32,360 nucleotides of DNA from HGM04593 sp045589695 (GCA_045589695.1 JAZNPP010000014.1:1-32360); one strand, 5' to 3'; counted from the first letter of the stretch, positions 8,217 through 17,339 are shown. The notes: a model not told the origin generated them from the sequence alone. A program made the numbers and translations.

Positions 8217-9083
8217 ATGAATATTCTTGTAACCGGAGCCAACGGGCAGTTGGGAAATGAGATGCGCCGCTTGGGGGCGGTCTCTCCCAACAATTACATC
8301 TTCACCGATGTGGCGGAGCTTGACATAACCGACGCTTCCGCCGTGATGAACGCCGTAAAGGCCGCGTCAATCGACATCATCGTCAATTGTGCCGCATATA
8401 CCAATGTGGATAAGGCCGAGAGCGACGAGGCGGCAGCGGAGCTTATAAACGCAACGGCGGTACGCAATCTTGCGGTAGCCATGAAAGAGGCCGGAGGAAC
8501 ATTGTTCCATGTCTCTACCGACTATGTGTTCGGCCTTGACGGGAACACCCCCCGTACCGAGGATATGCCGGTGAACCCGCTCGGCGTGTACGGCCGTACA
8601 AAGCTCAACGGGGAGCTTGCGATAAAGGAGAGCGGCTGCAAGGCTCTCGTCTTCCGTACGGCATGGCTCTACAGCGAGTTCGGCAATAACTTCCTTAAGA
8701 CAATGCTTCGTTTGACAGCGGAACGTGAACAGCTCAATGTCGTCTTTGACCAGGTAGGCACTCCTACATACGCGGGCGATCTTGCCCTTGCAATCTTCTC
8801 AATAATAGAAGCCGGAGTGTATGAAGGCAATGAAGGCGTTTATCATTTTTCAAACGAGGGCGTCTGCTCATGGTACGATTTTGCCGTGGAGATTGCTGAT
8901 GCGGCCGGAAATACCGGTTGCAGAATCAATCCTTGCCACAGCAACGAGTTTCCCTCACCGGTTACACGTCCGCCGTATTCGGTGCTTGACAAGACGAAAA
9001 TCAAGAATACATTCGATATAGACATTCCGCACTGGAGGGAGTCGATGGAGTATTGCATTAAAAGAATCAAAGCGAACAAATAA
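8217..9083 (+). CDS. rfbD: dTDP-4-dehydrorhamnose reductase RfbD
   Basis: This short-chain dehydrogenase performs the final NAD(P)H-dependent reduction to dTDP-L-rhamnose. The 288-residue protein starts MNILVTGANGQLGNEMRRLG, with the Rossmann nucleotide-binding motif at 7-13. It carries the STDYVFGLDG segment (100-109) and the catalytic YxxxK in YGRTK (125-129). A TTG codon two codons upstream keeps the frame open and overlaps the rfbC stop, but the ATG at 8217 gives the standard N-terminus. The 2-base gap from rfbC suggests translational coupling. Confidence 0.95.
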   Translation: MNILVTGANGQLGNEMRRLGAVSPNNYIFTDVAELDITDASAVMNAVKAASIDIIVNCAAYTNVDKAESDEAAAELINATAVRNLAVAMKEAGGTLFHVSTDYVFGLDGNTPRTEDMPVNPLGVYGRTKLNGELAIKESGCKALVFRTAWLYSEFGNNFLKTMLRLTAEREQLNVVFDQVGTPTYAGDLALAIFSIIEAGVYEGNEGVYHFSNEGVCSWYDFAVEIADAAGNTGCRINPCHSNEFPSPVTRPPYSVLDKTKIKNTFDIDIPHWRESMEYCIKRIKANK

Positions 9084-9093
9084 TATATAAGGT

Positions 9094-10230
9094 ATGAAAC
9101 GCAGTATAATAGTCACCGGCGGCGCCGGGTTCATCGGCAGCCATGTAGTAAGGCTCTTCGTGAACAAATATCCCGAATACCGCATAATAAATGTGGACAA
9201 GCTCACGTACGCAGGCAACCTCGCCAACCTTAAGGATATCGAGGGTAAGCCGAACTACACTTTTGTCAAGGCCGATATTTGCGACTTTGACGCAATGTGT
9301 AAGCTGATGACTGAAAACAATGTGGACGGTATCATTCACCTTGCAGCCGAGAGTCATGTGGACCGCTCGATCAAGGACCCGTTCACCTTTGCGCGCACGA
9401 ATGTGATGGGCACTCTGTCGCTTCTTCAGGCGGCGAAACTCTATTGGGAGTCATTGCCCGAAAAGTACGAAGGAAAGCGTTTCTACCATATTTCTACCGA
9501 CGAGGTATACGGCGCTCTTGAACTGAGCCACCCCGAAGGCATTGAGCCTCCGTTTACGACGACAGCTTCGTCGGGAGAGCATCACTTGGCGTACGGTAAG
9601 GATTTCTTCTACGAGACAACGAAGTATAATCCTCACAGCCCATATTCGGCATCAAAGGCGAGCAGCGACCACTTCGTGCGTGCTTTCCATGACACTTACG
9701 GCATGCCGACAATAGTGACCAACTGCTCGAACAACTACGGTCCGTACCAATTCCCCGAAAAACTCATTCCGCTGTTCATAAACAATATACGCCATCGCAA
9801 ACCGTTGCCCGTATACGGCAAAGGCGAGAACGTCCGTGACTGGCTGTACGTGGTAGACCATGCGCGTGCCATTGACGTGATTTTCCACAACGGCAAGGTT
9901 GCCGACACGTACAATATCGGCGGTTTCAACGAGTGGAAGAACATTGACATAATAAAGGTGATCATAAAGACCGTAGACCGCCTGCTGGGCAACCCCGAGG
10001 GTGCTTCGCTCGACCTTATAACTTACGTTACCGACCGTGCCGGACATGACCTCCGTTATGCGATAGACTCAACTAAACTGCAGAAAGAACTTGGCTGGGA
10101 GCCGAGCCTGCAGTTCGAAGAGGGTATAGAAAAAACAGTGCGTTGGTATCTCGACAACCAAGAGTGGATGGACAATATCACGAGCGGGGAATACGAGAAG
10201 TATTATGACGAAATGTATAAGAACAGGTAA
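9094..10230 (+). CDS. rfbB: dTDP-glucose 4,6-dehydratase RfbB
   Basis: This is the second step of dTDP-L-rhamnose synthesis, converting dTDP-glucose to the 4-keto-6-deoxy sugar with bound NAD. The protein has 378 residues. It shows the Rossmann motif TGGAGFIGSHVV (8-19), AAESHVDRSI, ISTDEVYGAL and the catalytic YxxxK within YSASKASSDHFVRA, all standard for RfbB/RmlB. A segment between the two catalytic regions (FTTTASSGEHHLAYGKDF) makes it somewhat longer than the enterobacterial enzyme. It begins 10 bases after rfbD and ends at a hairpin that overlaps its stop codon, so it closes the operon. The matching rfbA is on the other strand at 375-1277. Confidence 0.96.
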   Translation: MKRSIIVTGGAGFIGSHVVRLFVNKYPEYRIINVDKLTYAGNLANLKDIEGKPNYTFVKADICDFDAMCKLMTENNVDGIIHLAAESHVDRSIKDPFTFARTNVMGTLSLLQAAKLYWESLPEKYEGKRFYHISTDEVYGALELSHPEGIEPPFTTTASSGEHHLAYGKDFFYETTKYNPHSPYSASKASSDHFVRAFHDTYGMPTIVTNCSNNYGPYQFPEKLIPLFINNIRHRKPLPVYGKGENVRDWLYVVDHARAIDVIFHNGKVADTYNIGGFNEWKNIDIIKVIIKTVDRLLGNPEGASLDLITYVTDRAGHDLRYAIDSTKLQKELGWEPSLQFEEGIEKTVRWYLDNQEWMDNITSGEYEKYYDEMYKNR

Positions 10231-10250
10231 TTGCCTGTTCTTATACGTTT
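10215..10250 (+). terminator. terminator hairpin at the rfbB stop
   Basis: GTATAAGAACAGG (10215-10227) and CCTGTTCTTATAC (10234-10246) form a perfect 13-bp stem with a 6-base loop that contains the rfbB stop codon, followed by GTTTTATTG. The next gene converges from the other strand. Confidence 0.75.
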
Positions 10251-10260
10251 TATTGTAGCG

Positions 10261-10950
10261 TCACTTGTTGAAAATTGTAACCGAATAGCCTAAACGGGCG
10301 TATATGGTCAGGTTGGCCGAACGGCCGAAATCCTCGGTCTTGGAATTCTTGAATATGTCGGAAAGACCGTAGTAGTAGCGTCCTTCAATAAAAAAGTTTC
10401 CGGCTCTTGTCTTCCATTCAACGCCGGCTCCGCCTGCGATTCCGTAATCAAACTTGTTCTGTAGTTTTTTTCCGTAGACGGGGTATATCGACGACGGTCT
10501 GTTCTCTATTTTCCAATCGCCTTCGTAATGCTCTTTCTCATTAAGGAAAAAACCGAACTGCGGTCCCACATTCAGGAAGAACTGAAAGCCTCTTTCCTCT
10601 CTTCCCCATGATACATGAGCGAACAATGGCACTTCAATGTAATTTATGACCCTGCTGTAGTAGTTTTTAGTGCCGTCGTCAAAGTCCTCTTGCCATCCTC
10701 TTTGCGAGAAATTCACCTCTAATTGCGTAGCGCATATCATGCTGAAGTATTTTTCGCTGGTATAGCGTATGTTGAGTCCTCCGTTCCAACCGCAAAGAAA
10801 GTCTTGTCTTATTCTCGGCTGAAATTCCATGCTGTTGATGTTCGTGCCGCCGGCTATGCCTATTTCAAGCCTCTTTCGGGGCTTTTCAACCTGTGCATAG
10901 GCTCCTGCAGCAAGCAGCGATATGCAAAAAATCAGAGCGGCTCTTCTCAT
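10261..10950 (-). CDS. outer-membrane beta-barrel protein (PorT-like family)
   Basis: The 229-residue protein has a signal peptide (MRRAALIFCISLLAAGAYA) and then alternating amphipathic strands rich in aromatic residues, typical of the eight-stranded outer membrane beta-barrel (OMP_b-brl_2/PorT-like) family of Bacteroidetes. Examples are LEIGIAGGTNIN near the N-terminus and IYARLGYSVTIF at the end, which places an aromatic residue close to the C-terminus as in barrel proteins. Its ATG overlaps the stop of the upstream LysM-PBP1 gene by 4 bases (ATGA), so the pair is translationally coupled. The function is unknown. I would not equate it with the secretion component PorT itself. Confidence 0.85.
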   Translation of the reverse strand: MRRAALIFCISLLAAGAYAQVEKPRKRLEIGIAGGTNINSMEFQPRIRQDFLCGWNGGLNIRYTSEKYFSMICATQLEVNFSQRGWQEDFDDGTKNYYSRVINYIEVPLFAHVSWGREERGFQFFLNVGPQFGFFLNEKEHYEGDWKIENRPSSIYPVYGKKLQNKFDYGIAGGAGVEWKTRAGNFFIEGRYYYGLSDIFKNSKTEDFGRSANLTIYARLGYSVTIFNK

Positions 10951-12779
10951 TCTTTTAATTCAATCTTTTCTATCCTGTAATCGGGAGTATAGTGGATGAA
11001 ATTGACGCTTTTGTTTATGAAAGCTCCGTTCTTGAGCCTCTCGAACTTGAAGCCTGTCTGTATCGGGGTATAACCTGCCTCGTTTATTTTATCCGCAAGC
11101 TCTTCTCCGTATATGCTTGCGGCAAGCAGGAAGTAGTAACCTGTATCATATCCCAACATTCCGTAGCGGGGGTATATGTTCTGTATGCCGCAGCCGTATC
11201 GGCGGATATACTCGTCCTGGAAACGTGATACCTCCGGAATAGAGTAGTGACTGTAGAATGTCGCATAGAAGTATGTCTCTACTTCGTACATCTGCTCACG
11301 AGTGTCTTTTGCGTATATCTGCCATTCGGGGTAGCCGAACAGCTTGTATTCGGGAATGTCAAGCGAGTCGATAATCTCGGCCTGTTGCAGAGTCGGCAAT
11401 ATTGCGTTGAGCGTGTTTGCTGTGGATGATGTCGGTATTATTATGTTCTCCTTGTCTTCACGCAGAAACTCTTTCAAGGTTATCAATGTGGTCTCTTCGG
11501 TAGTGAGGTTCGACAATGGTATCGTAAGGTTGGGAATGGAGTTTATGTCAAGCTCCTCGGTCAATGCCGAAATGAACTCTTTTTTGTTGCTCTTCTCCTC
11601 TTCGTTGTCTACGAATACCACATTGGCGTTAGGGAATGTCTTTACAAAATATTCCGCAACGTCAGGTACAAGGTAAGACTGCTGTACGTTTACGCAATAT
11701 ACCATCGGGTTGTTGTATATCTCTTTGTCTTTGTTCGTGAAAGGAACTACAATCGGAATGTTTTTCTCTTTGGCGAATCTGGCGAGTTCCTTGTTGTGAG
11801 TCGGATACATGGCGCCTATGATAAGTTCCATTTCGTCAAGCTTGCCGCTTGAAAGAAGCTCGTTGAGGCTCTTGTCCTGCGGGCCTGAATCGAATGTGTT
11901 TATCTCGAAAGAATAACCGGCATTCTTGAGCTTCTCTACAGCTATAAGAAAACCCTGATAATACTCTATCATACGGCCTTGCTCGCTTGGGGCATAGCTG
12001 TCGAGAAGGAACGGCAGGACTATCGCTACTTTCAGAACTCCGTCGTTGTAGTTCTTCTTTACTGCAATGTCGCTTTTTTCTGTCTGGCTGTTATCGGACG
12101 CCGTCTCATCTGTCTTCGCTATTTGGGTGTTCTCTTTCTTTTCGGCTGCGGGTATGAGCAGGGTCATCTTTCTTTTAAGCGCTTTGCCCTTAATGTCGGG
12201 GTTGCATGCGAGTATGTCCTCTATGCTGACACCGTATCTTCTCGATATGCTGTATAGGGTGTCATTTTTCTTTACCTTATGCCTGATGTATCTGTCTTGC
12301 TTGTTTTCTTTTGGCATTTTCTCTTCCTTGACATCGGCCGGCGCTGCTTTTACCTCTTGGGCCGCTTGGGGAATGAGTATAGTCTCTCCCACTCGGAAGT
12401 TGGCTGTAGAAAGGCCCGGGTTTGCATCGCATATCTCCTGCGGGTCAATGCCGTAAATCTTGCCGAGCCTGTATAGCGTCTCGCCACTTTGTATCGTATG
12501 GGTTTTTGTGCCGTACAAATCCTTGCTTAAGATACCCCTGACGCTCTCATTCTTGACACCTTTCCTGATTTTCAGTTCCTGGCCTACGGAGAGCCTTGCC
12601 TCACAGCCGGGGTTGAGATTTACGATGTTCTCGACCGTTGTATCGTACAATTTTGAAATTGAGTAGAGGGTCTGCCCCTTGTTTACGGTATGTATAATGA
12701 TATTGCTCTCCTGAGCGTTCATGCTTAAAGAGAAGAGTAAAGTAATCGCAACTGATAGTGCCTGTTTTAGTCTTGTCAT
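10947..12779 (-). CDS. LysM x3 and periplasmic-binding (PBP1) domain protein
   Basis: The protein has 610 residues from the ATG at 12779. A signal peptide (MTRLKQALSVAITLLFSLSMNA) is followed by three LysM repeats (about 29-73, 93-138 and 165-210, each with a GQTLYSIS-like or NDTLYSIS-like core). A low-complexity linker precedes a type-1 periplasmic-binding fold (about 249-605) that begins GVLKVAIVLPFLLD. LysM binds peptidoglycan, so the protein probably sits on the cell wall in the periplasm. The PBP1 part resembles amino acid ABC-transporter receptors but has no permease nearby, so a structural or sensing role is possible. The frame runs 43 codons further upstream to 12908 through AT-rich sequence with no signal peptide at its start, so I reject that start. 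It is coupled by a 4-base overlap to the beta-barrel gene. Confidence 0.88.
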   Translation of the reverse strand: MTRLKQALSVAITLLFSLSMNAQESNIIIHTVNKGQTLYSISKLYDTTVENIVNLNPGCEARLSVGQELKIRKGVKNESVRGILSKDLYGTKTHTIQSGETLYRLGKIYGIDPQEICDANPGLSTANFRVGETILIPQAAQEVKAAPADVKEEKMPKENKQDRYIRHKVKKNDTLYSISRRYGVSIEDILACNPDIKGKALKRKMTLLIPAAEKKENTQIAKTDETASDNSQTEKSDIAVKKNYNDGVLKVAIVLPFLLDSYAPSEQGRMIEYYQGFLIAVEKLKNAGYSFEINTFDSGPQDKSLNELLSSGKLDEMELIIGAMYPTHNKELARFAKEKNIPIVVPFTNKDKEIYNNPMVYCVNVQQSYLVPDVAEYFVKTFPNANVVFVDNEEEKSNKKEFISALTEELDINSIPNLTIPLSNLTTEETTLITLKEFLREDKENIIIPTSSTANTLNAILPTLQQAEIIDSLDIPEYKLFGYPEWQIYAKDTREQMYEVETYFYATFYSHYSIPEVSRFQDEYIRRYGCGIQNIYPRYGMLGYDTGYYFLLAASIYGEELADKINEAGYTPIQTGFKFERLKNGAFINKSVNFIHYTPDYRIEKIELKE

Positions 12780-13084
12780 CTTGAACGGGATATATTTCCT
12801 TGCGAAGATACAATAATTATACTTAATTATAAAAAAGCTTTGGCTAAAAGTTGTTATATAATTGTTATGAATATAATTCTTCTTAAAATATGCTTTTATG
12901 TTATTCACTGCAAGGAATTTTCGCTTCTATTTACTAAATTTGCAATAGAATGGCGGAAAGAGTGCCGCTTGTTCTTGGTTGTGTGCGGCTAAGGCGGTCT
13001 TGTTCCCGTTCTTCTTGTCGGAAACAGTACGCGACGTGTACTATTTGTGCTGTTTTTGCGTTTTGAATATAAAATTCAATTATC
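12780..13084. other. divergent intergenic region (305 bases)
   Basis: This AT-rich region lies between the minus-strand LysM gene and the plus-strand CHU_C gene. It holds a perfect plus-strand -7 box (12935-12942). On the minus side TATCTTCG, a near-consensus -7 box, lies around 12803-12810. No gene is seen. Confidence 0.5.
12935..12942 (+). promoter_or_regulatory. candidate -7 box for the CHU_C-uvrA unit
   Basis: TAAATTTG is an exact match to TAnnTTTG. No clear -33 TTG is found at 17-20 bases upstream. It would give a leader of about 135 bases before the ATG at 13085. The same core with flanks (ACTAAATTTGCAAT) recurs at 22291. Confidence 0.4.
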
Positions 13085-13807
13085 ATGAAAAGATTTTTTC
13101 TGTCAATACTCTCTTTCTCTTTTGTTCTTGGCGTTTATTCGCAGATTGTAGAGCCGCAGCAGCCTGCTCCGGCAGCGTATGTGATCAATGCCAAAGGCGA
13201 GGAGAACGAGCTTGCTGCCGGAGAGAACTTCTCGGGCGAGGCTCCCGTTTCCGTAAATCTTTATGCCAACGCCGAAGAGGTAGAGGGCTTTTCTCTTGTA
13301 TGCCAATGGGAATTCAAACGGGAAGGCGAGGCAGAACCTTATCTTGTACGTTATGATGCCGATGCTACGGTAGACTTAAAAGAGAGCGGAACGACGATAA
13401 TCCAGCCTGTAATAACATATACGAGTACAAGCGACAGCGAGATATATTACAGGTATGACGATGCGGAACTCGCGTTCCGTGTGACACTTTCGGAATCGTC
13501 GCTCGAGGTGCCCAATGCGTTTTCTCCCAATGGTGACGGCATTAATGACTACTTTAATGTCTACAATGCGAAGTCGCTTATAAAGTTCAGCGCCGCTATA
13601 TTCAACCGCTGGGGGCAGAAACTCTATTCATGGGGGCTTGACGAGGTCGGCTGCGAAGGGTGCGGATGGGACGGCACGTACAATGGACACCCTGTAAAGG
13701 CTGGCGTCTATTATGTTGTGGTAAAGGCGAAAGGAGCCGACGGCATCGAGTATGACTTCCGTCGTGATGTTAATCTGCTGCGAGGATATAACGAAAGCGG
13801 TGAATAA
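13085..13807 (+). CDS. secreted protein with CHU_C / T9SS type B sorting domain
   Basis: The 240-residue protein starts with a signal peptide (MKRFFLSILSFSFVLGVYS). Its C-terminal part, from about residue 140, carries the gliding-motility-associated (CHU_C) domain: VPNAFSPNGDGINDYF, then FNRWGQKLYSW, WDGTYNGHPVKAGVYYVVV and a final RDVNLLR. This domain is the type B sorting signal of the type IX secretion system, so the protein is probably exported and attached to the cell surface. The region in between has an Ig-like pattern and no catalytic motif. It sits only 11 bases upstream of uvrA, probably in one transcript by chance of position, since no functional link is evident. Confidence 0.85.
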   Translation: MKRFFLSILSFSFVLGVYSQIVEPQQPAPAAYVINAKGEENELAAGENFSGEAPVSVNLYANAEEVEGFSLVCQWEFKREGEAEPYLVRYDADATVDLKESGTTIIQPVITYTSTSDSEIYYRYDDAELAFRVTLSESSLEVPNAFSPNGDGINDYFNVYNAKSLIKFSAAIFNRWGQKLYSWGLDEVGCEGCGWDGTYNGHPVKAGVYYVVVKAKGADGIEYDFRRDVNLLRGYNESGE

Positions 13808-13818
13808 TCTGTAGAAAA

Positions 13819-16644
13819 GTGAAAGAAGAAACTGGAAAAATAGAGGTCTTTGGCGCAAGGGTACATAACCTCAAAAATATTGACGTGGAGATTCCGCACG
13901 ACTCTTTGACCGTGATAACAGGTCTTAGCGGCAGCGGAAAGTCATCCTTGGCCTTCGATACAATCTTTGCCGAGGGGCAGCGACGCTATCTTGAGACATT
14001 CTCTACCTATGCCCGGAATTTTCTCGGCGGCATGGAACGTCCCGACGTGGACAAGATAACAGGCCTGAGCCCCGTGATATCAATTGAACAGAAGACAACA
14101 AACAAGAACCCCCGTTCTACTGTAGGCACGACTACCGAGATATATGACTACCTTCGTCTGCTGTACTCGCGTGCCGCCGACGCGTATTCTTATCTTTCGG
14201 GCGAGAAGATGGTGAAATATACCGAAGAGAAGATTCTCGACCTCTTGCTGAGCGAGTATGACGGCAAACGCATATATATGCTCGCCCCTCTTGTAAAGGG
14301 GCGTAAGGGACATTACAAGGAGCTGTTCGAGCAGTTGATGCGAAAGGGGTATCTTAACGTACGTATCGACGGAGAACTTTGCGAGATGTCAAGAGGTATG
14401 ATGCTTGAAAGATACAAGAATCATGATATCGAGGTCGTTGTAGATAAGCTTGCCGTAAACGCAAAGGATACGCAGCGGCTCAAGCAGAGCCTTTCCACGA
14501 CTCTTGCCCAGGGCGACGGTCTTGTCATGATAATGGAGTTGCCGTCGGGCAACGTGCGTCATTACAGCAAGCATCTTATGTGTCCTGTCACAGGTTTGTC
14601 GTACAAAGAGCCCGACCCTCATAACTTTTCATTCAACTCACCGCAAGGTTTCTGCCCTAAATGCAAAGGCTTGGGGCTGGTGAGTCTTGTCGATGTGGAC
14701 AAGGTGGTGCCAGACCGTACATTGTCGGTGTATGACGGTGCCCTGGCTCCGCTCGGAAAGTATCGCCGTTCGTCGATATTCCAGCAGATTGAGGCTGTTC
14801 TTGCCAGATACGGCGCCGCTCTTGACACGCCTGTCGAGGAACTTCCTGACGAGGCTATTGACGAGATTCTTTACGGCTCTCCCGTTCCGCTAAAGCTGAA
14901 CAGCGCTTCGGAGATGTTCTACGACAGCATATCGACATACGACGGCCTTGTGAAGTATATTCAGATGCAGAAGGATACCAGCGTGTCGGCGAAGGAATTG
15001 CGTTGGGCCGAACAGTTCTCGGGCATGCAGACATGTCCCGAATGCGGCGGTGCGCGCCTTAATAAGGAGGCTCTGCATTACCGCTTGAACGGCAAGAATA
15101 TTTATGAACTTGCGTCATTGGACCTCTCTCAGCTGCAGGAATGGCTGAGCGACCTCGATAATCATCTCTCCGAGAAACAGCGTTCGATAGCCGGGGAAAT
15201 TGTAAAGGAGATACAGTCACGCATAGGTTTCTTGCTTGATGTAGGTCTCGGATATCTGTCGCTTAACCGTGCTTCGGCCTCGTTGTCGGGCGGCGAAGGG
15301 CAGCGTATACGTCTCGCTACGCAGGTAGGCTCTCAGCTTGTCAATGTCTTTTATATTCTTGACGAACCGAGCATAGGTCTTCATCCGCGTGACAATGACA
15401 GGCTCATTGGCTCGCTGAAATCGTTGCGTGATTTGGGAAATACCGTAATTGTAGTAGAACATGACAGGGATATAATGCTTGCCGCCGACTATGTGATTGA
15501 CCTCGGTCCTAAGGCAGGCCGCAAGGGCGGCGAGGTGGTCTTCTCCGGAACTCCGGAGGAGATGCTCAAGGGCAAGACAATGACGGCACGTTTCCTGAAC
15601 GGTGAAGAGAAAATAGAGATACCAGCGGAACGTCGCAAGGGCAACGGGACATCGATTAAGCTGTTCGGCGCAAGAGGCAATAATCTGAAGTCGGTCGATG
15701 TGGAATTTCCTTTAGGCAAGCTTATTTGCGTTACAGGCGTGTCGGGCGGAGGAAAGTCCACTCTTATTAACGATACTCTGCAGCCGATACTTGCAAAGCA
15801 TTTCTATCGTGCCTTGCGTGAGCCTCTGCCTTATGACAGGATAGAGGGCATTGAATTTATCGATAAGATAGTTGATGTGGACCAGTCGCCGCTCGGGCGT
15901 ACCCCTCGTTCAAACCCCGCTACATATACAGGCGTCTTCTCCGATATCCGTAACCTCTTCGTTGATTTGCCCGAAGCCAAGATACGAGGCTACAAGCCGG
16001 GCCGTTTTTCGTTCAACGTTAAGGGCGGCAGGTGCGAGGCATGCGGCGGCAACGGCTATAAGACGTTGGAGATGAATTTCCTGCCGGACGTAATGGTGCC
16101 TTGTGAGGTCTGTCATGGCAAACGTTACAACCGCGAGACGCTGGAAGTGCGTTATAAAGGAAAGTCTATTGCCGACGTTCTTGACATGACAATAAATATG
16201 GCTGTAGAGTTCTTCGAGAATGTGCCTGTAATATTGAATAAGATAAAAGTGCTGCAGGAGGTGGGCCTGGGTTATATAAAGCTCGGTCAGCCCTCTACGA
16301 CTCTTTCGGGCGGCGAGAGCCAGAGAGTGAAGCTTGCGACAGAACTCTCAAAACGTGATACAGGCAAAACGCTTTATCTGCTCGACGAGCCTACAACGGG
16401 CCTTCATTTCGAGGATATCCGTGTTCTGATGAATGTTATTAACCGTCTTGTGGACAAAGGCAATACGGTCATTATAATAGAGCATAATATGGATGTCATA
16501 AAGATGGCCGACCACATCATTGACATGGGGCCCGAAGGGGGACGTGACGGAGGTACCGTTATGGCTTTCGGAACGCCGGAAGAGGTCGCGGCAAAGGGAG
16601 TAGGGCATACAGCCCCTTATCTGGCGAAGGAACTGGGCAGATAA
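13819..16644 (+). CDS. uvrA: excinuclease ABC subunit A (UvrA)
   Basis: This is the damage-recognition ATPase of nucleotide excision repair; it dimerises and loads UvrB onto lesions. The 941-residue length is normal. It begins with a GTG codon, as VKEETGKIEVFGARVHNLKNI. It has Walker A motifs GLSGSGKSS (35-43) and GVSGGGKST (640-648), ABC signatures SLSGGEGQRI and TLSGGESQRV, and the C-terminal zinc finger C739/C742...C762/C765. In the first zinc-finger region only one Cys of the first pair remains (C255-P-V-T258), while C279/C282 are present, so that zinc site is probably lost; I recall similar degeneration in other Bacteroidetes UvrA proteins. It lies directly after the CHU_C gene and before a flavin reductase. 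Confidence 0.98.
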   Translation: MKEETGKIEVFGARVHNLKNIDVEIPHDSLTVITGLSGSGKSSLAFDTIFAEGQRRYLETFSTYARNFLGGMERPDVDKITGLSPVISIEQKTTNKNPRSTVGTTTEIYDYLRLLYSRAADAYSYLSGEKMVKYTEEKILDLLLSEYDGKRIYMLAPLVKGRKGHYKELFEQLMRKGYLNVRIDGELCEMSRGMMLERYKNHDIEVVVDKLAVNAKDTQRLKQSLSTTLAQGDGLVMIMELPSGNVRHYSKHLMCPVTGLSYKEPDPHNFSFNSPQGFCPKCKGLGLVSLVDVDKVVPDRTLSVYDGALAPLGKYRRSSIFQQIEAVLARYGAALDTPVEELPDEAIDEILYGSPVPLKLNSASEMFYDSISTYDGLVKYIQMQKDTSVSAKELRWAEQFSGMQTCPECGGARLNKEALHYRLNGKNIYELASLDLSQLQEWLSDLDNHLSEKQRSIAGEIVKEIQSRIGFLLDVGLGYLSLNRASASLSGGEGQRIRLATQVGSQLVNVFYILDEPSIGLHPRDNDRLIGSLKSLRDLGNTVIVVEHDRDIMLAADYVIDLGPKAGRKGGEVVFSGTPEEMLKGKTMTARFLNGEEKIEIPAERRKGNGTSIKLFGARGNNLKSVDVEFPLGKLICVTGVSGGGKSTLINDTLQPILAKHFYRALREPLPYDRIEGIEFIDKIVDVDQSPLGRTPRSNPATYTGVFSDIRNLFVDLPEAKIRGYKPGRFSFNVKGGRCEACGGNGYKTLEMNFLPDVMVPCEVCHGKRYNRETLEVRYKGKSIADVLDMTINMAVEFFENVPVILNKIKVLQEVGLGYIKLGQPSTTLSGGESQRVKLATELSKRDTGKTLYLLDEPTTGLHFEDIRVLMNVINRLVDKGNTVIIIEHNMDVIKMADHIIDMGPEGGRDGGTVMAFGTPEEVAAKGVGHTAPYLAKELGR

Positions 16645-16719
16645 GGGTGATTTCTCCCGTGTGAGCGAACATAATAGTGCCCTGAACGTTATAATAGTTT
16701 GGTGAATAATAATATGAAT

Positions 16720-17277
16720 ATGCGTAAGAATTTTGGAAAAAAGAGCTGGCTCTATCCTATGCCGGTGCTTATAGTGGCCGCTTATGACGAGGCCGGAGTG
16801 CCTAATGTGATGAATGCGGCGTGGGGCGGAATATATACTGACGACATGATTGGAATATGTCTTTCCGAAGGACACAAGACAACAAAGAATATTCTTGCGT
16901 CAAAGGCCTTTACGGTAAGTGTGGCAACGGCGGAAAAGGTTATCGCATGCGATTATGTCGGAATCGTGTCTGGCAACAAAGAACCCGACAAGTTCGCTAA
17001 GGCTGGCTTCCATGCGGAGCGTTCCGGTTTTGTTAATGCGCCGCTTATTAATGAGTTGCCGATGACTCTTGAGTGTGAATTCGTCTCTTATGACAGCGAA
17101 AGCAATCATCTTGTCGGTCGCATAGTGAATGTCAGTGCCGACGAATCAATCCTTACCGACGGGAAAATTGATGTGAGCAAGCTGCGTCCGGTCAGTTACG
17201 ACCCGGTCAATAATCTCTATTACGAGCTTGGAACTGTGGCAGGCAAGGCTTTCAATGACGGCAAGGCGTTGAAATGA
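16720..17277 (+). CDS. flavin reductase family protein (FMN-binding split barrel)
   Basis: About 185 residues match the flavin-reductase-like/flavoredoxin split-barrel family: KKSWLYPMPVLIVAAYDEAG at the start, NVMNAAWGGIYTDDMIGICLS, KNILASKAFTVSV, GFHAERSGFVNAPLINELPMTLECEF, and HLVGRIVNVSADESIL near the end. Such proteins bind FMN and use NAD(P)H or a redox partner. The physiological substrate is unknown. The frame is also open from TTG at 16699 and ATG at 16714; I chose the ATG at 16720 because relatives start with a Met-Lys/Arg-Lys-Asn-Phe-Gly pattern. It lies 75 bases after uvrA and ends at a strong terminator. Confidence 0.87.
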   Translation: MRKNFGKKSWLYPMPVLIVAAYDEAGVPNVMNAAWGGIYTDDMIGICLSEGHKTTKNILASKAFTVSVATAEKVIACDYVGIVSGNKEPDKFAKAGFHAERSGFVNAPLINELPMTLECEFVSYDSESNHLVGRIVNVSADESILTDGKIDVSKLRPVSYDPVNNLYYELGTVAGKAFNDGKALK

Positions 17278-17287
17278 TTTAGTATAT

Positions 17288-17328
17288 ACAAAAACGGGAC
17301 GGAATGTCACATTCCGTCCCGTTTTTGT
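17288..17328. terminator. bidirectional terminator, 19-bp perfect stem
   Basis: The arms 17288-17306 and 17310-17328 pair perfectly around a 3-base loop (TCA). The arm contains AAAAACGGGACGGAATG, so each strand ends in a run of T residues. It lies between the converging flavin reductase and small secreted protein genes, 10 and 11 bases from their stop codons, and should terminate both. Confidence 0.92.
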
Positions 17329-17339
17329 GTTTGTCTTTA

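Noticed and set aside
7700..8293. 197-codon frame antisense to rfbC/rfbD
   Set aside because: It is a shadow of two certain genes, with Arg/Pro/Ser-rich composition.
12780..12908. Upstream extension of the LysM protein by 43 residues
   Set aside because: The extension is AT-driven (Asn, Tyr, Phe, Ile) and precedes a clean signal peptide that begins at 12779.
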